Of a stretch of DNA of 20,132 bases, positions 1 to 8,188 are shown one piece after another. Source of the stretch: an uncultured Bacteroides sp. (GTDB taxonomy: Bacteria; Bacteroidota; Bacteroidia; Bacteroidales; Bacteroidaceae); NCBI GenBank assembly GCA_900546355.1, contig URCM01000056.1:1-20132 (forward strand). Reading direction: 5' to 3'. Position 1 is the first letter of the stretch. Every line of letters starts with the position of its first letter. A model generated the notes under the pieces. The model was not told where the DNA came from. It worked only from the letters and a program-made list of their open reading frames with translations, and searched no databases. Made by a program: the position numbers and the translations under genes.

Positions 1-56
1 TGGCTTTGTGGCAGAAGCCGCTTAGCCGATATGGTGAATTTTTAACGGACTATTAA
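1..56. other. Non-receptor sequence at the left edge; possible edge of an insertion or neighbouring gene
   Basis: This short stretch follows the stop of the truncated TonB receptor. On the minus strand all three frames meet a stop soon after the receptor end or encode nothing barrel-like, so a single-base frameshift inside the visible sequence would not restore the receptor. On the plus strand one frame is open from the window edge to a stop at 54-56 (ending EFLTDY) and another to a stop at 43-45 (ending ADMVNF). Either could be the tail of a convergent gene or a transposase. A 5-bp inverted repeat (GGCTT/AAGCC) lies at about 2-19. I do not recognise the sequence as a known IS end, so the identity is open. 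Confidence 0.3.
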
Positions 57-1582
57 ATTTTCAAAGATTTATTTTTTTCAGAAAAAGTCACTACGATCCG
101 TTCATATTGGTCACCAACCAGCATTGTATTATCTTTCATTGTATAATTTTCAATTTGCGTACCTAACAATAATACTCCGTCCCATTTATCTTTTTTCCAA
201 GAATAATTTGTCTGCGCTGTAACTCCATAAGTATAGTCATTCCATGATTGGACTTGATAAAGCCCTGTCCCAAATACCCCTTCCATATCCATGATGTCTG
301 TAACTTCTCCTTCAGGTATTACTAAATTCCTATCCGAAGGCAATATACTATCTCCGCCAACATCATAAAAAGAACAGTTTTCAAGATCTAAAAATGTACT
401 AACTTTAACAAACCATTTGTCGCTTAAATTCTTACTGTATGACAAGTCGAAATGTGTTGCCTGACGAGAGCGTCCAGGCTTTGCTCCGTTTACCATCCGA
501 TAATCATCATAAGTATACAAACCTAAATAATGAACCGTATTATATTGGTTTACTTTCTTTGAATATTGCGTATTAAACAAGAAAGTAAAATCATTCCATT
601 GAGCTTTAAAACCTATATCATACGCCGGTTTATGGTTATAACCCTGAATGTACATTGTTTTCTCCTGCAATATTTTCCCATAAAACTCCTCATCACCAGT
701 CCCTATTGTCCGTTTTTCACCTTGTGAAGAATAAACAGAAGCCCATGCCATAAAATCTGTATCCAAACCACTCTTTCCCATCAAGAAATCCGCCCGATAC
801 GTATTATTGTTTCCGATTCCCGCCGACAGCTTCACCCCATCAACATCGCGACCCGCTTTTGTAATAATATTTACCACTGCCGTCAAAGCCACATTGCCAT
901 ACAATGAAGATGCCGGTCCGCGCAAAACTTCAATCTGTTTTATTTTATCCAGACTTATACGATAATCAGGAGCCTCCGAATTAGTAGTCCGGCTATTCAA
1001 ACGATGACCATCCAGCATGATTAAAATCTTTTCCTGTGACGATGAATATACCCCATGCATAGCAACATTCATTTCCGCACCTTCTATAAACGACATTCCC
1101 GGCACATACAAGACCAATAAATCCGCCAATGTCCTTGCTCCTGAAGCTTTAATCATCTCTTCCGTGATCAATGTAACGGGCACAGGGGCTTCTTCTATGG
1201 ATTCCGCCTGTTGTGAAGCGGTGGTAATCGTAGCCTCTTCACCGCGTTTCAGACGGCTGACCATATCGGCAAAACGCAAGGGGTCGTGAATGGAAGCACT
1301 GTAATAGGGATCTTCTTTCAAAAGAAGAGAAGCATATCGTTCGGCATCCCGCACACAATCTTTGCCCAAATAGCACAACGAAAGCAGGCGATAAGCACTG
1401 TTTTTTAGTGCTCCGCTAAAATTTGCCATATTTTCATCCAACAATTGAATGGAGGCATCAAAACGCCCTATATTATATTCTTCTTCAGCCTGCATATAAA
1501 TCTGGCGCAAGTTATTCTCGACTTGTGCTCTTACTATAGACGACATTAACAACAGGAAGAATACAAAAAACCATTTTCTCAT
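53..1582 (-). CDS. TonB-dependent receptor with N-terminal helical domain, C-terminally truncated barrel
   Basis: This is an outer-membrane TonB-dependent receptor of 509 residues. Residues 1-19 are a signal peptide ending IVRA before Gln20. Residues 21-115 look like a TPR-like helical domain (YNIGRFDASIQLLDE) in place of the usual carboxypeptidase-regulatory-like domain. The plug spans about 128-243 and carries the classic run IEVLRGPASSLYGN followed by VVNIITK. From about 250 onward there are aromatic-rich barrel strands. Receptors of this kind usually run to 700 or more residues, and this one stops after roughly half a barrel with a polar tail (SEKNKSLKI), so it is probably broken. Its ATG overlaps the stop of the upstream histidine kinase as ATGA, so it is translated as the last gene of the signalling operon. 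It could serve as surface sensor or importer for the kinase pair; the substrate is unknown. Even if the barrel is lost, the plug call is firm. Confidence 0.85.
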   Translation of the reverse strand: MRKWFFVFFLLLMSSIVRAQVENNLRQIYMQAEEEYNIGRFDASIQLLDENMANFSGALKNSAYRLLSLCYLGKDCVRDAERYASLLLKEDPYYSASIHDPLRFADMVSRLKRGEEATITTASQQAESIEEAPVPVTLITEEMIKASGARTLADLLVLYVPGMSFIEGAEMNVAMHGVYSSSQEKILIMLDGHRLNSRTTNSEAPDYRISLDKIKQIEVLRGPASSLYGNVALTAVVNIITKAGRDVDGVKLSAGIGNNNTYRADFLMGKSGLDTDFMAWASVYSSQGEKRTIGTGDEEFYGKILQEKTMYIQGYNHKPAYDIGFKAQWNDFTFLFNTQYSKKVNQYNTVHYLGLYTYDDYRMVNGAKPGRSRQATHFDLSYSKNLSDKWFVKVSTFLDLENCSFYDVGGDSILPSDRNLVIPEGEVTDIMDMEGVFGTGLYQVQSWNDYTYGVTAQTNYSWKKDKWDGVLLLGTQIENYTMKDNTMLVGDQYERIVVTFSEKNKSLKI

Positions 1583-2418
1583 GCTTTAATCGGTATTATT
1601 AATGAAAATGTAGTAAACCGGCCTTCTTCAGAATCAAACTCAATGCGTCCGTGATGTTTTTCCTCAATGATGCTACGGGTGATAAACATCCCCAATCCCG
1701 TACCCTGCCCTGTAGGCTTGGTCGTAAAGAAAGTCTCGAACAGCCGTTGTTTCACTTCAGGACTCATCCCTACCCCATTGTCGGTGATTGAGATGACCAA
1801 CTCTTCCGCCTGACGTGCCACCTTGACCGAGACCGTCGGCTTATAGTCGGCATCCCCGTTCTGCGCCTTATCCCACACAGCATAACAAGCATTGTTCATC
1901 ACATTCAGTACGGCACGGCTCAAATCCTGAGGCACTACAGACATCATCGGAATATCCTTTCCATAATCTTCCAAGATAGAGATATTAAAATTCTTCAGAT
2001 TTGCCCGCATCGCATGATACGAAAGCCATACATATTCCTTTACCAGCTTGCATACATCCGTCGGAATAAACTCGTCTTCTTTCCCACGCGAATACAATAA
2101 TATATTCTGAATGATGCTGATAGCCCGGTCGCCATGTTCCTTTATCTTTTGCAGGTTCTCTTTCAGGCTTTCCATTATATCCCGGATATCCTCTACGTCA
2201 TCCCCGTCAATATCTGCCGTATTGGCTTCGATATCTTCTTCCAAATCTTTTATCAAGTCTCCAGAAAGCTTGCTGAAATTGATGACAAAGTTCAACGGAT
2301 TACGTATCTCGTGTACGATTCCTGCCGTAAGCAAACCCAATGTAGCCATTTTTTCCTGCTGCCTTAACTGGTCTTGCAAACTTTCTACCTGCCGCTTCAA
2401 TTGTTCTATCGTTTCCAT
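1579..2418 (-). CDS. Soluble sensor histidine kinase (HisKA-HATPase)
   Basis: This cytoplasmic histidine kinase has 279 residues and no signal peptide or membrane segment. A short N-terminal coiled coil (about 1-23) leads into the dimerisation domain, where the H-box HEIRNPLNF places the phosphoacceptor at His36. An acidic helical stretch follows (about 56-90). The ATPase domain has an N-box with Asn172/Asn176, a G1 box DNGVGM at 213-218, an F-box FETFFTTKP, and a G2 box GTGLGM at 239-244. I chose ATG 2418. A longer reading to 2547 would add about 43 very basic residues and overlap the upstream kinase gene by about 95 bases. The gene starts 34 nt after that kinase and overlaps the TonB receptor start by ATGA. 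Its best role is as the active catalytic partner of the neighbouring pseudokinase. No response regulator lies beside it; the nearest receiver domain is the PP2C protein at 12852-14018. Confidence 0.9.
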   Translation of the reverse strand: METIEQLKRQVESLQDQLRQQEKMATLGLLTAGIVHEIRNPLNFVINFSKLSGDLIKDLEEDIEANTADIDGDDVEDIRDIMESLKENLQKIKEHGDRAISIIQNILLYSRGKEDEFIPTDVCKLVKEYVWLSYHAMRANLKNFNISILEDYGKDIPMMSVVPQDLSRAVLNVMNNACYAVWDKAQNGDADYKPTVSVKVARQAEELVISITDNGVGMSPEVKQRLFETFFTTKPTGQGTGLGMFITRSIIEEKHHGRIEFDSEEGRFTTFSLIIPIKA

Positions 2419-2452
2419 ATCTTGAGATTTTTGAGTTAATCTTTTTGTTTTC

Positions 2453-5400
2453 TTAATTATTCTCTTCCCCTTTCTCATCCGCATCATTCTTTTTCCCATT
2501 TTCCGGATGGTGGACAGGTACAGAAATAACAAATTCGGTATATTCATTCTTAACCGATTGTATAGTTATGTCCCCGCCATGATTGAGTATGATTTCCCGG
2601 CTAAGATACATACCTACTCCCACCGCTTCTGCCGTAGTTTTCGTGGTAAAGAACGGATCAAATACCTTGTCTATAATAGAGGACTCAATGCCAACACCAT
2701 TATCATAAATACTTACTTTCGCCTGGCTTGAATCGGCATCAATGAAAACCCGCAACCGTATCAAGGGTTCGAAAGCCTTACCTTGCTGACGTTTTTTCCG
2801 AAGCGCATACATGCTATTTGCCAGCATACTCATCACGACCTTGCTGAACTGTTCTGCATCCACTTCCGCTACAACCATCGCTTCCTTATCCGGTGATTCT
2901 ATCCGGATATGACACTCAGCTATATCTTCGGCGTAATACGCATGAAGCATCTCTATATTCTTACGGCAAATCGATGCCAGATTAATCAGCGTCGGATTCA
3001 CACTCCGGTCTTTCAGCATTTCCTCCATTGCTTTCAATATACGCGTCGTGTTCAATCCATGCTCTTCAATCTTCTTCAGGTTCGTATTCAGCATATCAAG
3101 TGCGTCAACGGAATCTTCGTAAATGTCCGAAGTCATATTCTCCTGGTCATCGTCCAGGTTATCCTTGATGTCTTTTACCAGTCCGATGCTCATGTGCGAG
3201 AAATTGTTCACATAATTCATCGGATTCAGGATACGGTCTACCAGCCCTTTGGTCAACGTACCCACCGTGGCCATCTTCTCTTGACGGATAAGCTGGTATT
3301 GAGCCTTGCTCAAATCATCGAGGGCAACCTCCAACTTTTTGGATTTTTCTTCAATCTCGTCCTTCTGATTACGTATTTGCGAGGTCCGTTCTTCCACGAT
3401 ATGCTCCAAACGCATCTTCTCCGCCAAAAGCCGGCGCATACGCCACCTTATCAAAAACAGGATGAGCAATGAAAGTGCAACGATATACAATACGATGCTA
3501 TACCAACGTACATAAACAGGATAACGCACGGTTAAAGGCAATGTCAATGATTCCGTTGTACGCCCGTACCGGTCGCGTGCCATAACCTGAAATGTATAAC
3601 GTCCCGAACGTGGATTGGCAAAATGTGCCGAAGTTTCCGTAGTCCAATCCGACCATTCCTCACCGGCATCCAACCGATAACGGTACTCCGTTGCACCCAG
3701 AACGGAAAACAAATCGGAGGAATAATACATCCTGATATCACGGATACCGCTATCAAATGTAACTTCTTTAAAAGGAAGCGCAGCCTCTAAACGGTCTTCC
3801 TCATCAAATCCGCCCCATACTACCGAATCATTATCTATCACAATGCGCCGGATGTATACATGAGACTTCTTTGCATAATCCGGCTCTTTCACCGCCATAT
3901 TCCAATGAATCAGTCCGAAATTTCCTCCCAACCATACATCATCCCCGTCGGTCTCCATGGTTCCTATTGTCAAATCATGAATAGGACGCAAGAGAGCGTT
4001 CATCTCCTCCACACCTTGCTTTTGGGTATATACATGTAGATTTTTCCCGTCATTATTTGTTCCCCAGACACGCCGGTCCGGTTCGGGATAAACAAACTGG
4101 GGATATTGGATATCCGAAGACCACAAAGAGCGGTCCGCCACCTCTACCAGCTTTTTTCCTGCCTTATCCCACTTAAACAACCCTACATGGCTCAATACAA
4201 AGATGATTCCATTCTGGACGAAAAGCGTATTGTTAAAACTGTCTTTCTCACCTTTGGCATTTTCGGGAGCCAGAATAACATACCCGGAATAGTCTCCTTC
4301 GCAACGGAATACCTGTCCATAAATATTCCTTACCCACAACGTTTTATCGTCGTCTACATAAAAATAGGTAGCCTTCTCGATAATGTTCAGCTGTTTCCTT
4401 TTACCCTGCCGGACCAGATAAACACCGTCCACTTCACCCGTATAATACGTTCCATCTCCGCAAACATAGGCAGAAAGCGTATGACTGTCCGTTATTTGCC
4501 GTGCCTGCCTGCCATATACGGCATACAAGCCGCCAGCCGTAGAAGCATAAACATTCCCTGCCGCATCTTGCTGGAGCAGCCAACAGGCATGCTGGATTGC
4601 CCGAATCGGCTCAAAGACATCACCTTCCTTGTAGAACAAGCCCTGCAAAGTGCCTACGTAAAGCCCATCGGCGGTATGGCAAATAGACTGCACTTCACCC
4701 GATAAGCCTTCGTTAGAGCGGAAATAAGTATATGCCGTACGTATATTTACCAGGAAAAGGCCGTTATCGGTAGCTCCCCAGACATAACCTGCCGAATCGG
4801 CATAAAGGCTATTCACATTGTTATTGCACAACCCGTTTTGTTCTGTCAACGAATATACTTCATTCCCTTCCTTGTCCAACATCACAAAACCATTTCCAGC
4901 CGTAGCCAACAAGACCGAGCCATCCTCCAGCACCAACCGCTTGTTTACCAATGCCTCTTTATAATACCGGATATCATCGGATTTGTCCTGATTAACAATA
5001 AAACCGTCCATGGAATCATCTTGAATATCCGCATCACCCAGCGAAGTCGTAACATAAATCGTCCCATCCTTCTCCACGATATCCGTCACTTCGCCCAAAA
5101 AGCCTTTATTGTTTTTAGAGAATACCATCTGCAATTCCAGTTCCCCGTTCGCGCCTGCGGCCAGATATCCGAACAGGTTGTATCCGCCTACCCAGATTCG
5201 TCCCCGGTGGTCCTTAAATAATCTCGTAATCCGGAAGATGCCCGGAGCATGAATCGTATGCCACTCCGTCTGGTCATAATACAGTACGCCTTCAAAATTG
5301 GCGACATACACCCGTCCGTTATCATCACACACCACATCAAAATTACGGTTGTGCGCATGATAAACAGCAGGAGAGTAATTGACAAAGAAAGGAATCCCGC

Positions 5401-5467
5401 CCTTTGCCCCTATTTGCCCTATACCGGCAAGCAGCAAAAACACCAGACACAGAAGATATCGTTTCAT
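2453..5467 (-). CDS. Propeller/Y_Y_Y-domain sensor kinase with Asp in place of the H-box His
   Basis: This 1004-residue inner-membrane sensor has a signal peptide (MKRYLLCLVFLLLAG, cut near GAKG). A periplasmic beta-propeller of Reg_prop-type repeats follows (for example GRIWVGGYNLFGYL, GYVWGATDNGLFLV), then a Y_Y_Y domain (GATEYRYRLDAGEEWSDW). A transmembrane helix lies at about 656-673, followed by a coiled coil to about 730. The dimerisation helix starts RQEKMATVGTLTKGLV and then reads DRILNPMNY where active kinases have H-E-x-x-N-P, so residue 744 is Asp (codon GAC at 3236-3238), not His. The ATPase domain keeps DNGVGI (922-927), FDPFFTTKT and GVGMYLS, so nucleotide binding may persist. 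Start ATG 5467 is preferred over an in-frame TTG at 5476. It lies 5 nt after the upstream stop with an AAGG ribosome site. Unlike hybrid propeller kinases of this phylum it has no receiver or AraC domain. It is probably a ligand-sensing pseudokinase that steers the next kinase. Confidence 0.9.
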   Translation of the reverse strand: MKRYLLCLVFLLLAGIGQIGAKGGIPFFVNYSPAVYHAHNRNFDVVCDDNGRVYVANFEGVLYYDQTEWHTIHAPGIFRITRLFKDHRGRIWVGGYNLFGYLAAGANGELELQMVFSKNNKGFLGEVTDIVEKDGTIYVTTSLGDADIQDDSMDGFIVNQDKSDDIRYYKEALVNKRLVLEDGSVLLATAGNGFVMLDKEGNEVYSLTEQNGLCNNNVNSLYADSAGYVWGATDNGLFLVNIRTAYTYFRSNEGLSGEVQSICHTADGLYVGTLQGLFYKEGDVFEPIRAIQHACWLLQQDAAGNVYASTAGGLYAVYGRQARQITDSHTLSAYVCGDGTYYTGEVDGVYLVRQGKRKQLNIIEKATYFYVDDDKTLWVRNIYGQVFRCEGDYSGYVILAPENAKGEKDSFNNTLFVQNGIIFVLSHVGLFKWDKAGKKLVEVADRSLWSSDIQYPQFVYPEPDRRVWGTNNDGKNLHVYTQKQGVEEMNALLRPIHDLTIGTMETDGDDVWLGGNFGLIHWNMAVKEPDYAKKSHVYIRRIVIDNDSVVWGGFDEEDRLEAALPFKEVTFDSGIRDIRMYYSSDLFSVLGATEYRYRLDAGEEWSDWTTETSAHFANPRSGRYTFQVMARDRYGRTTESLTLPLTVRYPVYVRWYSIVLYIVALSLLILFLIRWRMRRLLAEKMRLEHIVEERTSQIRNQKDEIEEKSKKLEVALDDLSKAQYQLIRQEKMATVGTLTKGLVDRILNPMNYVNNFSHMSIGLVKDIKDNLDDDQENMTSDIYEDSVDALDMLNTNLKKIEEHGLNTTRILKAMEEMLKDRSVNPTLINLASICRKNIEMLHAYYAEDIAECHIRIESPDKEAMVVAEVDAEQFSKVVMSMLANSMYALRKKRQQGKAFEPLIRLRVFIDADSSQAKVSIYDNGVGIESSIIDKVFDPFFTTKTTAEAVGVGMYLSREIILNHGGDITIQSVKNEYTEFVISVPVHHPENGKKNDADEKGEENN

Positions 5468-5472
5468 CGCCT

Positions 5473-7035
5473 TCAATCTTTAATTTTGTTTACTAATTTA
5501 AGCCGTATGCGGGGGACATTACGCCCTACATAATATGACCATTCATCATCGGTAAAATCCCGTTTCAGCTTGCTTTGGATAAGGGCAGCCATCCCGTCGG
5601 GAGAAATCATAACGCGCGACACGGCTCCACTTTCATCTCCCGTCCATAGCATATTGCCTTCCGAAATGCAAATGCAATGTACCCATCCGGATAAAGTCTT
5701 CAATGATACCGCCTCCTGCTTGCTGGCACTGGTGTCCCACAAACTTACGGTACAATCATAACTGGAGGAAAACAAGAATTTTCCTTTAAATTCAAGTTGG
5801 GTGATACGAGAGCGATGCCCTACAAGCGATTTTACCACATTCCCCGTCTCATCTATCAGATAAATATTTCCATTCTCTACTCCGACCGCTCCCATTTTCA
5901 AGTCAGACGACCAGGAAAAATCCGTAACTTGCTCTTTAATAAAATGTTCCTGAGGCACCAGTTCCCCTTCACGTCCTATCCTCCATAGTCCACCTTCCTT
6001 ACCAAAGACCAACCATTGGTTTTCTTTACATCCCAATGCCGAACAAGGTTCTGAAAGAGAAACCGTTTTCGTTATCCGCTCTTCTTGTTTATCATATATA
6101 TAAAGGTGCATAGCCGAAGCCAAGAGCAACCGTTCTTTGCCGAAAGGAACAACCCGCATCCATCCATTGTCTTCCGGCAATAGAACACCTGCTATCGATT
6201 TTCCGTTTATGACAAGCATCCTTCCATCGTATGACAAGGCATACACCACCTTATTTTCATCCCAATAAACATCTCTGAAACTATATTCCGGATTGCTGAA
6301 CAACACCTCATTTTCAGCAAACCCCTCATCATAACACCATCGGTTCACCTCTCCATAGTTACTCACCGAGACATAACTGTTTTTACCGTCCGAAGAGTGA
6401 ACTATCTTCGTGACCCCTCCCTTATGGAGATTCCTTGACACAAAACTTTCACTGGTTTGTCCCAAGGCATTAAAAATAACAGGCTGGTACACATTCCCTT
6501 TATATTCAGAGGTATATTTCCACGAAGCATAAGCAAGCAAAGCCGCCACATCTTTATTGCCAGCCCTGTATTGCACATTGGAAAGCAAAGCCAAAGCACG
6601 CCCCAATGCCACATTGCTCAACGTATCAGCCACCTTCCTTGCGTATTCGGCACGAAGTTGTTGTTGTACGGCAAGCTCACGCTGGCTCTCCGCCATATTT
6701 CTGGCTTCAACCGCATTGCGGGAGAACGCCTCCGCCTTTTTCCGCTCTTCTTCGGCACGTATGCGCATCTGCTCGGCCACTCCCATCTGGAATACCGCTT
6801 CCTCACGTTGCTTCTCGGAAATGTCTTTTTGCTGATAAGCTATGTCCTCCATCTGCTTACTGATACGTTCTACCACATACGAACGACCTTCTTTTTCTTT
6901 ATACCCATCCAGCTGAACACGCAAAGCATCTACCCGTCGGGACAAGCCGATATTGAAATACCCCAATACCCCTACCACAACGAGAAGAAAAACGCTCAAG
7001 ATATGCCAAAAATGCTTTTTCACTTCGATTTTCAC
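5473..7035 (-). CDS. Membrane-anchored coiled-coil protein with WD40-like C-terminal propeller
   Basis: This is a 520-residue protein of unknown exact function. A transmembrane helix near residues 9-27 (ILSVFLLVVVGVLGYF) anchors it. Residues about 35-145 form a long charged coiled coil rich in Glu, Lys, Gln and Arg. A helical segment (about 150-195) includes NKDVAALLAYASWKY, a motif that commonly precedes WD40 domains in bacterial signalling proteins. The rest is propeller-like, with one clear WD40 unit (LVGHRSRITQLEF, then FSSSYDCTVSLWD). The start codon is GTG; in-frame stops lie directly upstream. Its end is followed 5 nt later by the pseudokinase ATG, so the two are translationally coupled. 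It follows a hairpin that may be a terminator, so it likely begins the signalling operon. A scaffold or sensor role for the kinase pair is inferred. Confidence 0.75.
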   Translation of the reverse strand: MKIEVKKHFWHILSVFLLVVVGVLGYFNIGLSRRVDALRVQLDGYKEKEGRSYVVERISKQMEDIAYQQKDISEKQREEAVFQMGVAEQMRIRAEEERKKAEAFSRNAVEARNMAESQRELAVQQQLRAEYARKVADTLSNVALGRALALLSNVQYRAGNKDVAALLAYASWKYTSEYKGNVYQPVIFNALGQTSESFVSRNLHKGGVTKIVHSSDGKNSYVSVSNYGEVNRWCYDEGFAENEVLFSNPEYSFRDVYWDENKVVYALSYDGRMLVINGKSIAGVLLPEDNGWMRVVPFGKERLLLASAMHLYIYDKQEERITKTVSLSEPCSALGCKENQWLVFGKEGGLWRIGREGELVPQEHFIKEQVTDFSWSSDLKMGAVGVENGNIYLIDETGNVVKSLVGHRSRITQLEFKGKFLFSSSYDCTVSLWDTSASKQEAVSLKTLSGWVHCICISEGNMLWTGDESGAVSRVMISPDGMAALIQSKLKRDFTDDEWSYYVGRNVPRIRLKLVNKIKD

Positions 7036-7210
7036 TATCTATCATTTAACAAAGAAAACGGAACTGGCTCCGATGGCTGATGAAGCCAGTTCCGCCATCC
7101 GATGAAACTATCTCCATCCGCCTATGCAAGTAGTTGCGTTTTTACCGGCAACAAGCCGACCTTCCGACATACCTACACCACGAACAAAGAAGATTTTCCT
7201 TTTAGTATGC
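7036..7210 (-). promoter_or_regulatory. Intergenic gap with hairpin between the partner-switching and kinase operons
   Basis: At about 175 bp this is the longest non-coding gap in the window. It holds the 11-bp hairpin annotated separately. It is where a promoter for the downstream kinase operon would be expected. I looked for the Bacteroides pattern (TTTG near -33, TAnnTTTG near -7). The best -7-like match is TTTCTTTG on the minus strand (7057-7050), which overlaps the U-tract of the hairpin and has no good -33 element. I therefore do not place a promoter with confidence. Confidence 0.35.
7048..7094 (-). terminator. Rho-independent terminator or leader hairpin
   Basis: Arms CGGAACTGGCT and AGCCAGTTCCG (7059-7069 and 7084-7094 in plus orientation) form a perfect 11-bp stem with a 14-nt loop. 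Read on the minus strand, the stem is followed by TTTTCTTTGTT, a U-rich tract. It lies about 117 nt after the DJ-1 gene stop and only 23 nt before the GTG of the WD40 gene. It fits a terminator ending the upstream operon, but the closeness to the next start also allows an attenuator role. Confidence 0.65.
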
Positions 7211-7774
7211 TTATTTGCTTGCCAATGCTTTCAATATCTCGGACGCAAGCAGATAGCAATGTCCTCCGGTGCGTGCCGAAACCAAGTCTCCATCTACCAC
7301 AACATCCGCATCAACATATTCTACACCATAGTTCCTGGCATCGCCCAACAGGTTATTATGTACGGTCATCTTTCTTCCTTTCACCAGTTCGGCTACAGGA
7401 GAAAACAACCACAAGCCGTGGCAAATCACTCCTTTTATAATATCCTTATGCGCAAAAACCTTTTGCAGGAACGCGCAAGCGGGAGGAAGTTTCGTCACGT
7501 CTTCCGTATAACGAAGACGGTCTGACACCATACCTGCAGGCACAATTATAGCCGCATAATCATTTAGTGCCTCATCGTCAAGGGTCTCAAAGCTCTCATT
7601 GCAATAAAACGGCGCCCTGAACTCGTGCCCGCTAAACGTAATGCCCTCATTGCCCCAAAGGCGGGACAGAAAATGAACCTCGTATCCAGCTTCCTTGAAA
7701 CGGAACTGGTAATAAAAGATTTCATTTTCATAGAAATCGCTTTCTATCAGTATTCCTATTTTATTTTTCATCAT
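7211..7774 (-). CDS. DJ-1/PfpI family protein (187 aa)
   Basis: This single-domain DJ-1/PfpI-superfamily protein has the flavodoxin-like fold signature. It opens with KNKIGILIESDFYENE. The nucleophile elbow is GVICHGLWLF with Cys118-His119, and Glu16 or Glu18 is placed to be the conserved acidic residue. Family members act as glyoxalases, deglycase-like enzymes, chaperones or amidase-like proteins; the substrate cannot be read from sequence. Two adjacent ATGs (7774, 7771) and a TTG (7777) could start it, and I prefer ATG 7774. All of these overlap the end of the RsbW-like gene by about 10-17 nt, so it is co-translated with the partner-switching genes. It is distinct in length and sequence from the other DJ-1 protein at 18531-19301. 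The next gene downstream lies after a hairpin, so this one probably ends the operon. Confidence 0.85.
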   Translation of the reverse strand: MMKNKIGILIESDFYENEIFYYQFRFKEAGYEVHFLSRLWGNEGITFSGHEFRAPFYCNESFETLDDEALNDYAAIIVPAGMVSDRLRYTEDVTKLPPACAFLQKVFAHKDIIKGVICHGLWLFSPVAELVKGRKMTVHNNLLGDARNYGVEYVDADVVVDGDLVSARTGGHCYLLASEILKALASK

Positions 7775-8174
7775 CAATCTTTTTCTTGATTGTCAATACA
7801 TTTTCATTACCTACATGTTCATACGACACGTTATCCATCATCTGAACCGTAAGGAAGATTCCAAGTCCCCCTATCTGGCGTTCTTCCAGCGGAAGAGAAA
7901 CATCCGGCATATCCCTTTCCAACGGATTGAACGGCACGCCTCCATCAATAAACTTCAGCGTGACATATCCATCGGCCTTCTCTATCTGAATCTTCAGATA
8001 ACCTTCCACGCCTTCAGGGTAAGCGTAACTTACCACATTGACCACCAACTCCTCGCACACCAGATGAATGGCATACAATTCCTTGGTGCATGATGCCACC
8101 TCCCCGGTCTGGAGGATGGCATCGATGATGTCTTCCGTTCTGCCTGCAATAGGCTTGAAAACTAATTCTTTCAT
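7761..8174 (-). CDS. RsbW-like anti-sigma/switch kinase (HATPase_c_2)
   Basis: This 137-residue protein is a stand-alone GHKL ATPase of the RsbW/SpoIIAB type. The N-box is HLVCEELVVNVVSYAY (Glu41, Glu42, Asn46). The G1 box is FIDGGVPFNP (Asp78), and the G2-like glycine stretch is QIGGLGIFLTV (about 100-110). There is no dimerisation-His domain, which separates it from two-component kinases. In characterised systems such proteins phosphorylate a serine on a STAS antagonist and bind an alternative partner, often a sigma factor. The STAS gene lies only 14 nt upstream, the classic antagonist-kinase order. No sigma factor is visible in the window, so the sequestered partner is unknown. Family call is firm; target is open. 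Confidence 0.9.
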   Translation of the reverse strand: MKELVFKPIAGRTEDIIDAILQTGEVASCTKELYAIHLVCEELVVNVVSYAYPEGVEGYLKIQIEKADGYVTLKFIDGGVPFNPLERDMPDVSLPLEERQIGGLGIFLTVQMMDNVSYEHVGNENVLTIKKKIDDEK

Positions 8175-8188
8175 AGCATTAAGCTTAC

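Noticed and set aside
2419..2547. Longer start for the soluble histidine kinase (ATG at 2547)
   Set aside because: It would add about 43 very basic residues unlike a kinase N-terminus and overlap the upstream pseudokinase gene by about 95 bases. ATG 2418 gives a normal coiled coil and H-box.
2909..3472. Plus-strand open frame of 187 codons opposite the pseudokinase
   Set aside because: The minus-strand reading matches kinase and membrane segments precisely; the plus-strand product is His/Gln-rich and without motifs.
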